From: Glossina fuscipes
Lineage: Eukaryota > Arthropoda > Insecta > Diptera > Glossinidae
Direction of reading: 5' to 3'
Assembly (NCBI RefSeq): GCF_014805625.2
Contig: NW_023998423.1
Span: forward strand, 1,202,811 to 1,266,810
DNA length: 64,000 nt
Position 1 is the first letter of the stretch. The number at the start of each line of letters is the position of its first letter. The translations under genes were made by a program, and so were the position numbers. The notes beneath the pieces were generated by a model, which worked only from the letters and a program-made list of their open reading frames with translations, searched no databases and was not told where the DNA came from. Shown here one piece after another: positions 26,046-37,220 of this stretch.

Positions 26046-26779
26046 GTAGCTTCCTAAGCCTGTTATTTATAACAAATTGACTTATTTCTTTACCAAATAC
26101 ATATAAAATAATACATTCATCAAATTCACCAGTGAATGCTATTGAGAAGACGCGGTTAAGAAGCAAAGACGGTTTGCGAACGAGTACAAAAAATGTTTGT
26201 ATTGTTTTTGTGGAAAAACAAGATTTTACATAGTAATACTTGTATGCAAGGATATTCTTCGAAAGAGCGTCTTCTTGAGCCACATATCGATTTCGTTATT
26301 TTATTTAACACAAAGTGACAAAAAAAAAAAATTAATAAAAATAGAAAAGCGGCCTTAGTCTTTAAGCAGCTACGTGCGGTACTGGATGCTGTTAAAAGCG
26401 TACCAAGCGAAAACTGACGGAAGGCACAGGAGAAGAAAGTAACAAAATATATTTTGTTTGGAGAGAACATTTCGCACATACAAGGGAAATCAAATGCAAC
26501 TTGTTCAAAAGAAAGCAAAAATTTCAAAAAATGACTTAAACTTCTGAGTGCTACTTGAAAATTTGCTACATTTTATGTGAAAAGAAGGCGTACAACCTAA
26601 AATCCATGCTGCTCATTAGTTAAACCAAAATAAAATACAGGATTGCTTAATCAATGCACAAGAAGCGCTAATACGAAACTAATTGCACGTAATTCATACA
26701 AGACTTAAGAGAAAAAAAGTTAAAGATCAGTAAATTGATTTATCCAACCTATATGGGTAAAGCATTGTTTGTTTTATTA

Positions 26780-28130
26780 AAAAGCCGGGACCACTAATAC
26801 CTTGAGAATGGTTTTGTTGTATATCGCGAATAAAGGAACAGAACAAAAAGATCCGCAAAGATACTAAGCGATTAAGGTGAAGGATAAGAGGATCCAGCCT
26901 AAAAATATACTTCCAATCGTTGTAGAATAAAGCCTTGTTTAGCAAGGAAACGAAAACTATGTAAGTAATTAAGAAACATGTTATGACATAAAACGAATGA
27001 CGTAAGCTAAGGGATTGTACATTTGCCGAACAAAACCGGCTCCCAAAAACCCCTTCAGCTATACATAGTGGACAGAGTAATTCGTTAATGAACTGAACTG
27101 ATATAGAATAAAGCACTATTTAGTAAGTAAACGAAGGATACCAAGGCCTCGACAACGCTCCACCTGAAGAGGTGGAACCGAGTCAGAAGCCACGTCAGCC
27201 ACAAAGCCGGCTCATTTTATTCTAAGTACATTAAGATTACTAAAGAAAATTGTATTTTATTGAGTTTGCTTGAGGCTTCGAAAGTTTCTTATTTTACCGT
27301 AAAGTAAGCTGGATAGTAAGGTATGCATGCGCGAAACGGGAAAACACACTCATCAGTGCAACTGTCCTTGCCAAGAAATAATGCGAATCTAATAACAATA
27401 AATTTTATAGTAAATTTGATTAAAAGAAGCTATAACTAGAGAAGACCGATATGGCTTTGCGGGTAGAAATAGAAATTTTGTAACACAAGTTCAGTAAAAA
27501 CAAGGATTGGCGGCAAACACTCATGCAATGCAGGGGAATGATCGAGATGTCAATATAACGCTTTACAAAATTTGTTAACGTAAAAGTAAAAAACACAAGA
27601 AAGAGCTTTTCATTTTGGCAGAGGGATAAGATTCTCCACAACAAAGAACGGGATACTTGTGCAATGGCAGTCTTACATGTTTCTTAATCGAAAGCGGGAC
27701 TATGACGAAATCGATATGTCGCTTTCCGGGTACAAGATAAAATATCTTAGCGTAAAAACAAAAGAATAAATTGCTTGCAAGTGTGAATAGTTCTTCCATT
27801 TACTCGAGGGAATATGTCTTTCTACAAACACTTATGTCATTCTAAGTTTGAATGATTGCTCAGGAAGAAGCGAAATTGTTAAGATAGCGCGATATCGACC
27901 TACAAGTAAAAAAGAAAATTTCTTCGCTTAAATTTAGTCGACGCAATAAATTTCTGAGACAACGTTGACGTTTTCGCAGCAAGTAATCTTTCTCGGCAAA
28001 CATGAAATTCGTTGATTAATAGTTTAATAAAAAGTGGGATTACTATAAAACACGATATCGCTTTATAGGTAAAAAAGGGAAATTATCAACGTAAAATCAG
28101 TTCCTCTTAAATGGACGTAAACTTTGTTGT
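26780..28130. repeat. degenerate ~170 bp tandem array
   Basis: The motif CGATATSGCTTTNNGGGTA followed by AAA-rich DNA and TNAACGTAAAA recurs at about 27446, 27544, 27711, 27889 and 28052; the later spacings are 163-178 bp. The copies at 27690 and 28030 align over about 70 bases (AAAGCGGGACTATGACG versus AAAGTGGGATTACTATA). A related AAAAGCCGGGACCACTA occurs at 26780, and GTAGAATAAAGCCTTGTTTA at 26921 recurs as ATAGAATAAAGCACTATTTA at 27100. This looks like an old tandem repeat, heavily mutated. No protein is encoded. Confidence 0.55.
27130..27220 (+). other. GC-rich islet with hairpin
   Basis: It stands out from the surrounding AT-rich array. TCCACCTGAAGAGGTGGA at 27159-27176 is a perfect 7 bp stem with a GAAG loop. 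One frame reads GLDNAPPEEVEPSQKPRQ and then stops. It may be a fragment of retrotransposon coding sequence or an RNA hairpin; I cannot tell which. Confidence 0.25.
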
Positions 28131-31100
28131 TACCGTATAAGACCAAAATTAATGATTTTAAGAAAGCTTACGATGCCTTACAATGTTGTACGCAATGAAG
28201 ATGTTCTGCGATCATTATTTCAAGGAATCTAAGATAACCTAAAATTTTAATAAAAACAAAAATTCGTACATTTCTTTTATTACATTAATTTAGACGACTT
28301 TAATTTGTTCTGACTTGTTAGGAATTTTCTTAACGTATTTCTCATTTTCTTGCTTGCATAAGCTACGAAAACCGTAAAACTGACGCAAAAAAAAAAAAAG
28401 GAAAAAATTGAAGAAAATTGATATTTGCTTAAGAACCGCTATCATCAAGAACTACGTTAATGATTTTTAATCCTATTAACACACACCCGTACAAAGGCTA
28501 ACCTTTCGTAGCATGTACAGATGATAATAAGCAAAACCCAGCCATCAGTGCGTACATATGCATACATACATAGTATACATACATAATAAAACTGATAATC
28601 AATGAAAACGACGGAGAAAAAGTGTCGTGACTCAATAAAATCTTAAAAATTATGAAAGACATTGATGCCTCTTTTGAATAGCATACAAACGCATTTATAC
28701 TTAGGAACATGTACTATACATATGTGTATATATAACAACGGACAAAATGCACAACTTAATGTCATCACTTGTTTGTTGAGAACACGAGAAAAAAACTAAA
28801 AAAATTTGTTTTTTCTCCTTCCTCTTTTTCTTCTACCAAAACCACCTGCTGTTGTTATGCAGAGAACAGTTTCGTTTCGGTGGGGACTTTGTTGCTTACC
28901 TGGATTGTAGTGAAGTTTCCAATATCATGCGGTTTGTGCATTCTTTGGCCTTCTAATTGAATTGTGTTTGTTTGTGTATGCTTAACCAAAGTATGGCGAC
29001 AACAAATAAACGGTTTTATGGGCAGTTGACAGGAGCAGCAGTTGAAGATGCCTGCACACGGGGAACAAGAAAGCAAAGAGTTCAATACGGTTGATTGCTT
29101 TGCTGTGCGAGCGAGCCAGCGTTCGTGCGATCGTGCGTGCGTGTGTGACTGTTGTGCGTAATCCCAGCTTAATGAAATTGATTCCTAATGTGACACAAAC
29201 ACACGTACAGAACTTATTTAGACATTTTTTTTTTCTTTTTTTTTCTTTCTTTATAAAGTGAAAAGCATTTGTTGCCTTGAGTTGATGTTAATGCCGGTGG
29301 TAAAGGTTTCGTTCTTCAGTTTTTTTTTTTTTTTTCTTTTTGCTCTATGAGAAATTTGCATAAAGGGTTGTTACACTTAAACATACTCATGCGAACAGGC
29401 GCTCAAATGCAAGTACGTGTGAGTGTATGCGTGTTTATAGTTTTAAGATATAACTGTGAGGATATTCCTTTTTAATTTTCAAACCATTGCAACACTGTTG
29501 TAATCAAGATAAACATCAAATATGTTCAAGCAATGAAGAATGAAACAAAACTGAAAAAAAAAAATATTAAAAAAGTAAATAGGAAATGCAGCAAAAGCAA
29601 TGTCTGCAATGCAAGATCTTAAAGAGGAGATCTTTTTCACGAATGAAACTTTAAGCAGAGATAAGATTTGATTTTTAGATTTTAATTTGTATTAACGAAA
29701 GCAACAACACTAACAAACAGCAAACATAACAACAACAACTACATAATGTAAGAAAATTAGTATTTAAGAGATTTTCTCATAAAAGATAAAATAAGAAAAG
29801 AAAAAAAACATGTGTATAAGTGATGTTGTTAAAATTTTATTTTGAACATATTTCCGAACATATATATAGTAATACTTACCTTGAAATTGTCTTATAATCG
29901 GGAAGATTTGTTTGCTCGTTACTTTGCGCTCAGACCGTAACACGCAATATTTCTATTTAATACATTATTACGCTCAACGGTTGTCTAAAATTTCAAACAA
30001 AGAAAAAAAATGAAAAATACAAAATTGTCATTTTTATGTCTTTTTTTCATTATTTTATGATTTTTCTTTGTATCTTTTTTTTTTTCCTTCTTTTTGTAAT
30101 TTTGTGTTTTATGGTTTTTTTTCCGAAATACTTAAAAGAAATCACAAAACGTATGAATACATATATATATATATATATATGTGTGTTTTTTTCAACGTTC
30201 ATTCAGTTGTATAGAATAACATATACATAATGGTCTTCACGGTATGCCCAGTGGCGTTTAATCTAAAATAAACTGCTTTTCAGTTCTCTACTATGATGTT
30301 ATGTTAAGATGCGCGTGTTAGTGTATTTAAGCAAGTATATATGTTGTGTGTGTGCTTTGTATTAAAACTTCCTTAACGGCCTTTTAAACTATTTTCGTAG
30401 AATTATATTTTACAACACATTTGTCATATACACACAAACATGGAAACAATATTTTCATATAAAAAGCTTTTACTTGATATCAACAGCAACGACACAATTC
30501 TTTGTTGTTGACTTTTCTTTTTTATATTCTCTTTTGCGCAATAACAAAAAATTTACGTCATTTCTTTTTTAAAGTTCATGTGTTACATAGTTTATGATGT
30601 TTCTAAAATGTTTGAAACATTTTCAGTACGTTTTACTTATAAAATTTATTTCAGTTTCTTATTGTATGTTATATATATGTTTGATTGTCCAACGCGATGA
30701 CCTTTTCCATGCTCTTGAACGGTTGGTATAAATTTTTGTATTCTTCTAGAAAAAAAAAAATGCTTTTACAAAAGTCAGTCAGATAAAGCATAAAAGCAGA
30801 AAAAAGAACAGAACCTTAACGTTCATGGCACGATCTTATAGCATAGAGTGATAAAAAGGAACGCTGGCAAACGAAAAACAGATAATTTTTTCTTTTTGGT
30901 TTCCTAAAGTACTTAAAAAATACTATCTTTAAGCTGTGAGGCTTAACACCTTCGATATATAATATCTGTCAAGCCAACACTACCTTTTCTTACATAAAAC
31001 GAAAACTTCGCAGTGTTTGGTCATCAAAATTCAGATACATTTTATTTCATTTCATATGGATTTTGTTAAGCCAAATAGTTAGTGTTCTGGTTGACAACAT

Positions 31101-34100
31101 TCTGTTATTTTTCTGGTAAAACAATTGATCATTCTATCATTATGGGAAAAAATTGAGCTGTCTTTTAAAGTCAACTTTACACCATTAAGAAATTTCTCGA
31201 GCAAGTTAAACAAATGACGATCGGACCGTGCAACGTGCAGACTGCGCTGTACATCCATCAAAGCTTTTCAGATAAGTTCTTTCGAATTTTCTTGAATTAT
31301 TAAAAACATAATCTGGGCTTGTTGTGATGGAAGATAATGCCTTTCCTAATAAGAAATCTTACGTCATTTACGCTCTGATAACAATACACAGTTCAAAACA
31401 TTTTCAGACCAGGTTGAAGTAACTCATAATGCATTATTACCTTTGAACTTCATCGACTCCAAAACATAACTCTAGGTGACGTCAATTTAGCCTCCGCCTC
31501 CGTTCCTAATCTTCGTATTGATGAATATCATTTGCATTAGCACTTTTGAAAATTCAAATTAACATACTCCTTACTTATCCTGCTCGATCTTAGAAGTTAA
31601 ACGAAATGTTCATTTCATATATCGTACGATATGAATTTCAAATTATTATTACAGCAAAGCTACAACGTGTTTCATTACTCTTTTACCGGGCGATGGTTTT
31701 GCTTATATTCTCCTTTTTAGTCCTTCTACACAAACGAATAAATTTTCAAACGATTTTTTTTCTATTGCATTTAACTTATCAGTATTTAAGCTGACATATT
31801 GTTGCCTGTTACCTATTTAGCTAATCTATTATCAAGTCAGTGTGCACGAATATGGACGAAAATAACACCTATCTGAGGATTTCCCCATCATAATCAACCC
31901 GCCAGCATACTAGCTTACTCTGTCTTCTGATAACTGTTTCTCCACTTTGTTCAACTCGGTCATGTTGCTTGCCCTTACTACTCTTGCTATTTCAAATACT
32001 TAACGTAAGCGAACAACATATTGTTACGAAACCCCCCATATTAGATAAAATGAGTCCTCATGAAAACAAACTGATTTTCCGAAAGACCATATTTCAAAAA
32101 TGTAAAACCAAACACACATTCATAATGCTTTACCTATGCACGCAACTGACAAGGTATATTTCAAACGAACAAGATCAGAAATACCATTAAAATGCAAAGA
32201 ATTTATCAATAAATCTCCCTAGAGGATTGTATGTAAGACCAATGCTATCCTATAAACGACAATTCAGTGATGTGACTCTAATCTCAAGAAGGGTTCTTAT
32301 GGACACGTCAAATCGCAAGAGGAGCAGTTTCACATTGCACAATAGGAACTTTGGCGGCCATCCTGTACAGTTATTAGATGATAAGATCAAGTAGCTTTTA
32401 GTTTAAACTCAGCCATTGTTGGCTTAATGTGTTCAACTCAGCAGTAGTTTTGCCTACACCACCCTATTCTTATTTAGGTGATATGTTTTTAATTGATTTC
32501 AAATGAATTCGAAAGACAACAGTCAAAGACGTTCTTGTGAAAATAGACTTTGCTTTATTTGAAAGTATATATTATAAAATATAAAGACTGTCCTTGAGCG
32601 TTGTTTCTTCGCTGCCTCAACTTACCTACACTTTAGTGTTCACTATTCGTTTACCAAGTTTGTTTTGAGGCGAACTCATATTATCTGGATATAAGTAGCC
32701 TTCAATGTCAACTGATTATTTGTCTAATTTGCTTTCCATAAAGTCATCCCATCGTACCGCCCACCAACACAGTCAAATGTAACGTCAATTTAGGTTTCTT
32801 TAGTCCCGAAAACTTTGTTAAAAATTTCGTCAAATTTTTTGGAGGAAAAAGTGAAGAAAAAATTTTTTATTTTTGAATTTTTTTTTTTATAAAAATTTTC
32901 TATAAAATACAACCGATAACCTAAAGCAGTGAAAACCTTATTAATATTCCAAACGGCAGCAACTAACTTATGAAAAAAAATATATATATGTGTATATATA
33001 AAAAAAATGTAATAATAAAAGCTTAATTTAATTTTCGTTACAATCTTTCTTTTCATATGCCATTTATGGTGATAATGATCATAATTGTTTGTTATACTTT
33101 TTATGGACTTTATATCGTACATATATATATACATATAATAATATGTACGTATCTCTGTCAAATCAAACCATTAAAATCAGACAAAGTTAAGTTTGAAAGT
33201 TGGTGTAATTGGTGACGGTGGTGGCAGTGGTGGTGGCAATGCGCTCATGTTTGCGCCAACGTACAACAACAACTTAATTGAACTTGAAATTTAAACATAG
33301 TAAATAAGTAGAAAAAAATAAGATATAGAAAACAACGCTATTATCAAGCGTAAAATAAAATGTATAAGCTCACTTACATGCACACAAAAACACACATTAA
33401 TACACTCATAGACATATGCTTAAATATAATTTTCCATTTGTTAAGGACTATAAAGAGTGGCAAGAAAAACTAACCACACTAAAGAATCGTAACAACAAAA
33501 AAGCAGACTTTAACAGAACGAATGAAAAATCAATCAAAACAAGGCAAAAACAAAAAAAAAAAAAACAACACCAACAATTGCAATAACATGCAGAATCAAC
33601 CAACCGCAAAGATCATGTTGAGCGTTGTTTTTCCTTGTGCGAAGAAAATCTATGCTTAGGAAACAAGGAAAGAGAGCAGCAAGAAACAAAAAAAAAAAAA
33701 AATTGCAAGCACGCGTCAACAATTTAATGCCACAAATCTTGCAAAAAGACACACACCTAGACATATAAATACCCACAGCAGTTGTATTTACCGAGCCATA
33801 CCACTCACATCAGCAAAATATATAGGAAAGAAGGAAAAACAAGACAAAGTTTTATATAATCAAGAGAATCTAGTCTAAAATTATGGTGTTAGTGGCAGGC
33901 AATTGCAGCACAAAGACACTCGCAAAACAAATATCTGCATGTCTGTTGTGATTGTTTTTTTTTTTTTTTTTTTTCTTTTTCTTCTTTTACAACGAGGGTG
34001 TTGATGCAAAAAAGACAAGTACAACTTGTGCATGTTGCAGGTAAGAAAACAGGTGTCTTGTCTTAGGCGCGATGAAATGCTACTTTTCAACAGGAGATTG

Positions 34101-35854
34101 TATTGCGAAAAAGAATTTTAAATAAAAAATTCTAACAGAAATATTTGATGAAAGAGTTTTTGATTAGCTACATAGTAATCAGTCTATTTGCAATACAGTT
34201 AAGTTAAAGTTTAACAATTGAGATTATTTAATTTAATCGCGTTTAGCACCTCAACATAATGATGACCGAATGATGGCTAATCAACAACTACCTTTTTTTT
34301 CTGCTTTGAATTGGTATTTAAGGAAAACACCATTGCTTTTGAACGTATTTTACTTGCTAAAGAACGCCTAGATTTTTTATCTTGAATTGATGGCGAAGGG
34401 CTTTGAATCTTATAATAACTTGTTTGGGTTGTCATATATGGGTGAGTAGCACATCCCCTCCAAAGTAAGCTTAGCACTATCTTTTCTTAACTTTCTAAAG
34501 AATAAGAGGAAAAACTCGTATTTGCGAATGTGACAGCCAAGCATCGGCATATTGCATCAATTTTATGCTCTTCAACGGATCCGGGGTTGAGATAAACGGG
34601 TTAAAAATCTCTTAATTATCTCCACTCTGATCAAACTTTATGAATATGAAATTTCTTGAAAAACGATTAGGGACATTAAAGTTTATTCGATAAGCCTGAC
34701 AGATTAGTACCACCATGCTTGACTAGGAAGGATATACCCATTGTATACCTTCCCTTCCCAAGTGGGGGAAGAGCTAACAGTACCAATCTATTTTCGTGTG
34801 AAATATGAACCTACGCTCCGGCGTATTAGTAATTAGCATTTGGGGACCGAAAACTGCTTAAGATACTCCTCAAGAGGTCATTGCTTGATGGAATCAGTGT
34901 GGTTGACGGTATCATAAAGCCATTTATTTATTTATTTTTTTTTCTATGAAACAGGATTGTGTGATGTTGCTGGCTAAAATAGCATATATTGAAGCGGCCT
35001 TTGGGTTAAATAAGTTGATCGAAAATGCTACACAAATTGTGGAACAATGAACTTGTTATGATCCTAGACATCATTGGTTACTTCAATTACTTCAATGAAA
35101 CGCAAACTCTCAATAACTTTATTTTTAAACATTATTCTAGTTATTCTATGGTGGAATCAGCGCGGAAAAGCGACAAAAAATTGATATTCCAGAAGTAAAC
35201 ATTTACAAAAATCCAAAAACCTGAAAACATTTTTAAATGAGAATTTGTGTGAAACAATATCTAAAACAGTATAAAAAATCAAGTTCATATCTTATTTTTA
35301 TATACCGCCCTTATTTGATCACCCCGTACGTTTTAGGGTTGTGTACATAAAAATCTACAAAAAATTTCTACAAACATTGTTTTACGTAAGTTTTCACTGT
35401 TGTAAGTCTTCCTCAAAGCGAGCTTCAAATATGTAAATTTCGTCTCTGAATTTCATTTAGGAAAGTATGCATAAAAATTTTAAATTTTTTAATTATTAAG
35501 AAACCTTACACTCTGCTAGGAGCAAGCAGTCGGATGAACAGACTTGAGAAAAGAACTTAGAAAGGCTAGGGTACACGTTGTTTTCCCCCTTATAGTGGAT
35601 GTAGAGCTTCATGAACAACATAAATCGTGGCTTTCTTTATTAGCAGTAGATCCTACTCAGATGTCAGGTGCCCTTTCTTACTGACAAAGCAGAAAGTAAT
35701 ATCCCGATTCCGATATGAATATCGGAAGCCACTGTCTTTTTGCAAGGTCAAATTGGTTTTCTCGCGCGTTCTATATATGAAGCAATAACTGAAGGTCATT
35801 TAAATTGGATTATAATTTTAACCTAAGCAATAATATGTCTATGAAACCTAAATA

Positions 35855-36065
35855 TAATAAATGAACGAAAAATGGGTGCGATCCAAACCATTTTCAATAG
35901 TGCTTGTCCTTGGGCCAAACCAAACGAGTGCACAAAATTTTGGACGGACTTTGATGTATTCAAAAAATGACTTTAAAGCGATTTGTGCTACAAACTGTAA
36001 GTCTGTCTCAAGTTTGTCTGGAAATTGCATACATAAGCGCAACTTTTGTCATAAGTAGTGTAAGG
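35855..36065 (+). repeat. dispersed intronic repeat, copy 5
   Basis: Forward copy without its left end. It contains GTGCGATCCAAACCATTTTC, AATAGTGCTTGTCCTTGGGC, CTGTCTCAAGTTTGTC, TTGCATACATAAGCGCAA and CATAAGTAGTGTAAGGTA, the last being the right-end landmark. Confidence 0.65.
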
Positions 36066-36730
36066 TAAAAAACACTTCCCTGCAAATAGAATCGTCTTAA
36101 TGTTAATACGTTCGAATCAAATTTATTATTGTTTATGAAGAAATTTTTCTAAGGAAATTATTGTAGGACCCTTTCGAAAATCTAACGCCGTTCTTTTAAA
36201 ACTAAAATAATTATCAAAAGTAATCGCTATTAAAAAGAGTATAAGTGGATATATCGTCGACCGGACTTTTGCTTTACGCTTATTATTCTTTCTAAATGGA
36301 TTTAACAAATTTTCGCAATAAGTAACTAACGTTAAAAGCGTTAAAAGCGTTAAAACCATTTTTTAAATCTATCGGCGCAATAGCTACAATACAAATCTTG
36401 AGAGCTACGTAATTACTATTAAAATTGAATATGACTCGAACTCTACTACAGCACTATGGGACTACAGTGTCGAATACATATATTTTTAATTATAATTTCG
36501 CAAAAAGTTTTTTTAAGTATTCACCTATTAGTTAAAAATTGTTTTGTGTTCATTTGATTGAAAATCAATTATATACTTTTATATAAATGTATATATATAG
36601 TATATGTCATTGTGTGCAATTTTTCATCGGGCTTAGCCAATTTTAATTGAAATTCACGAAATGTCATTTCGTTTTGATTAATAACTTTAATATATTTTTT
36701 TCTTTAAATTATTACTAATTTTCTCTATTG

Positions 36731-36832
36731 ATTTTTTTTTTTTTTTGTTTTTTTGTTTTTGTTTTTTCTTCTTTTTTCTTTTTATTATCAATTTTTCTTT
36801 TTATGTTGTTGTTGTTTTAATTTAATATTTAG
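36731..36832 (+). promoter_or_regulatory. very long polypyrimidine tract and acceptor of exon B
   Basis: About 100 nt almost free of purine clusters, T-rich with CTT and TTG units, lead to TTTAG at 36828-36832. It is the 3' splice site serving a 16.6 kb intron and is far longer than a normal tract of 15-25 nt. Likely bound by U2AF or PTB-type proteins (inference). Confidence 0.8.
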
Positions 36833-37220
36833 CGCTCCCAGTGCTACCGTTAGCAAACTGAATGGCCAGACCACACCTCTTGATGTGTCGAGCCTATCGC
36901 AAAACGAAATACAAGGCTTATTGCTTGGCTCACACCCATCGGCTACAACAGCTGCTGTGGCGGCTGCAGCTGCCGCTAATATTACAACAACGGCGACTAT
37001 TCAACAGCAGCAACAACACCAGCAACAAACAACTATAGTAACGGCTGGTGGTGGTGCGGGTGGCGGTACTGGTAATGGTACTGTTGTTATTACAGCAGAT
37101 CAGCAACGTCAACCAGGTACCGCCACTACGATTAGTATTAAACGTGAGCCGGAGGATTTGCGTAAAGATCCGAAAAACGGTGCCGCTAGTAATGGCTCAA
37201 CGGCCAGTAGCGGACAAAAG
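36833..37220 (+). CDS. grh: grh exon B: KLNGQTTP / polyQ / SUMO-site exon
   Basis: 388 nt, phase 2 in and phase 0 out; donor GTGAGT at 37221. The first base completes Ser with AG of exon A. It encodes about 129 residues: APSATVSKLNGQTTPLDV, then LSQNEIQGLLLGSHPS, an Ala run, a Gln/Thr stretch, a Gly-rich turn, and SIKREPEDLRKDPKNG near the end. KLNGQTT and IKREPEDLRKDPKNG are hallmark Grh segments. IKRE fits the SUMO consensus (hydrophobic-K-x-E). The exon ends at a whole AAG codon, so it can be spliced to C, C', D or E in frame, which makes it the hub of the alternative choice. Reading through the donor would add intron-coded residues to a stop after 37343; I see no sign that this is used. 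Confidence 0.95.

Larger units (their letters stand above)
20253..36832 (+). other. 16.6 kb grh intron A-B
   Basis: It begins GTAAGT and ends TTTAG. No exon could be supported in it. Contents: ATC microsatellite at 22502-22531 followed by CAG-rich DNA to about 22607, A/T homopolymers (about 22911-22932 A, about 23960-23985 T), a dispersed repeat near 25005, a SINE at 25801-26045, a degenerate tandem array at 26780-28130, AT repeats at 30160-30181, a CAG|GTAAGA juxtaposition at 34040/34041 and a dispersed repeat near 35855. The last 100 nt are a very long T-rich tract. The stretches 20253-22490 and 28200-33900 show nothing recognisable beyond AT-rich sequence. Confidence 0.85.

Noticed and set aside
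25810..26283. 157-codon reverse-strand open frame
   Set aside because: It runs straight across the SINE and its tRNA-like head, has no recognisable domain and no gene context.
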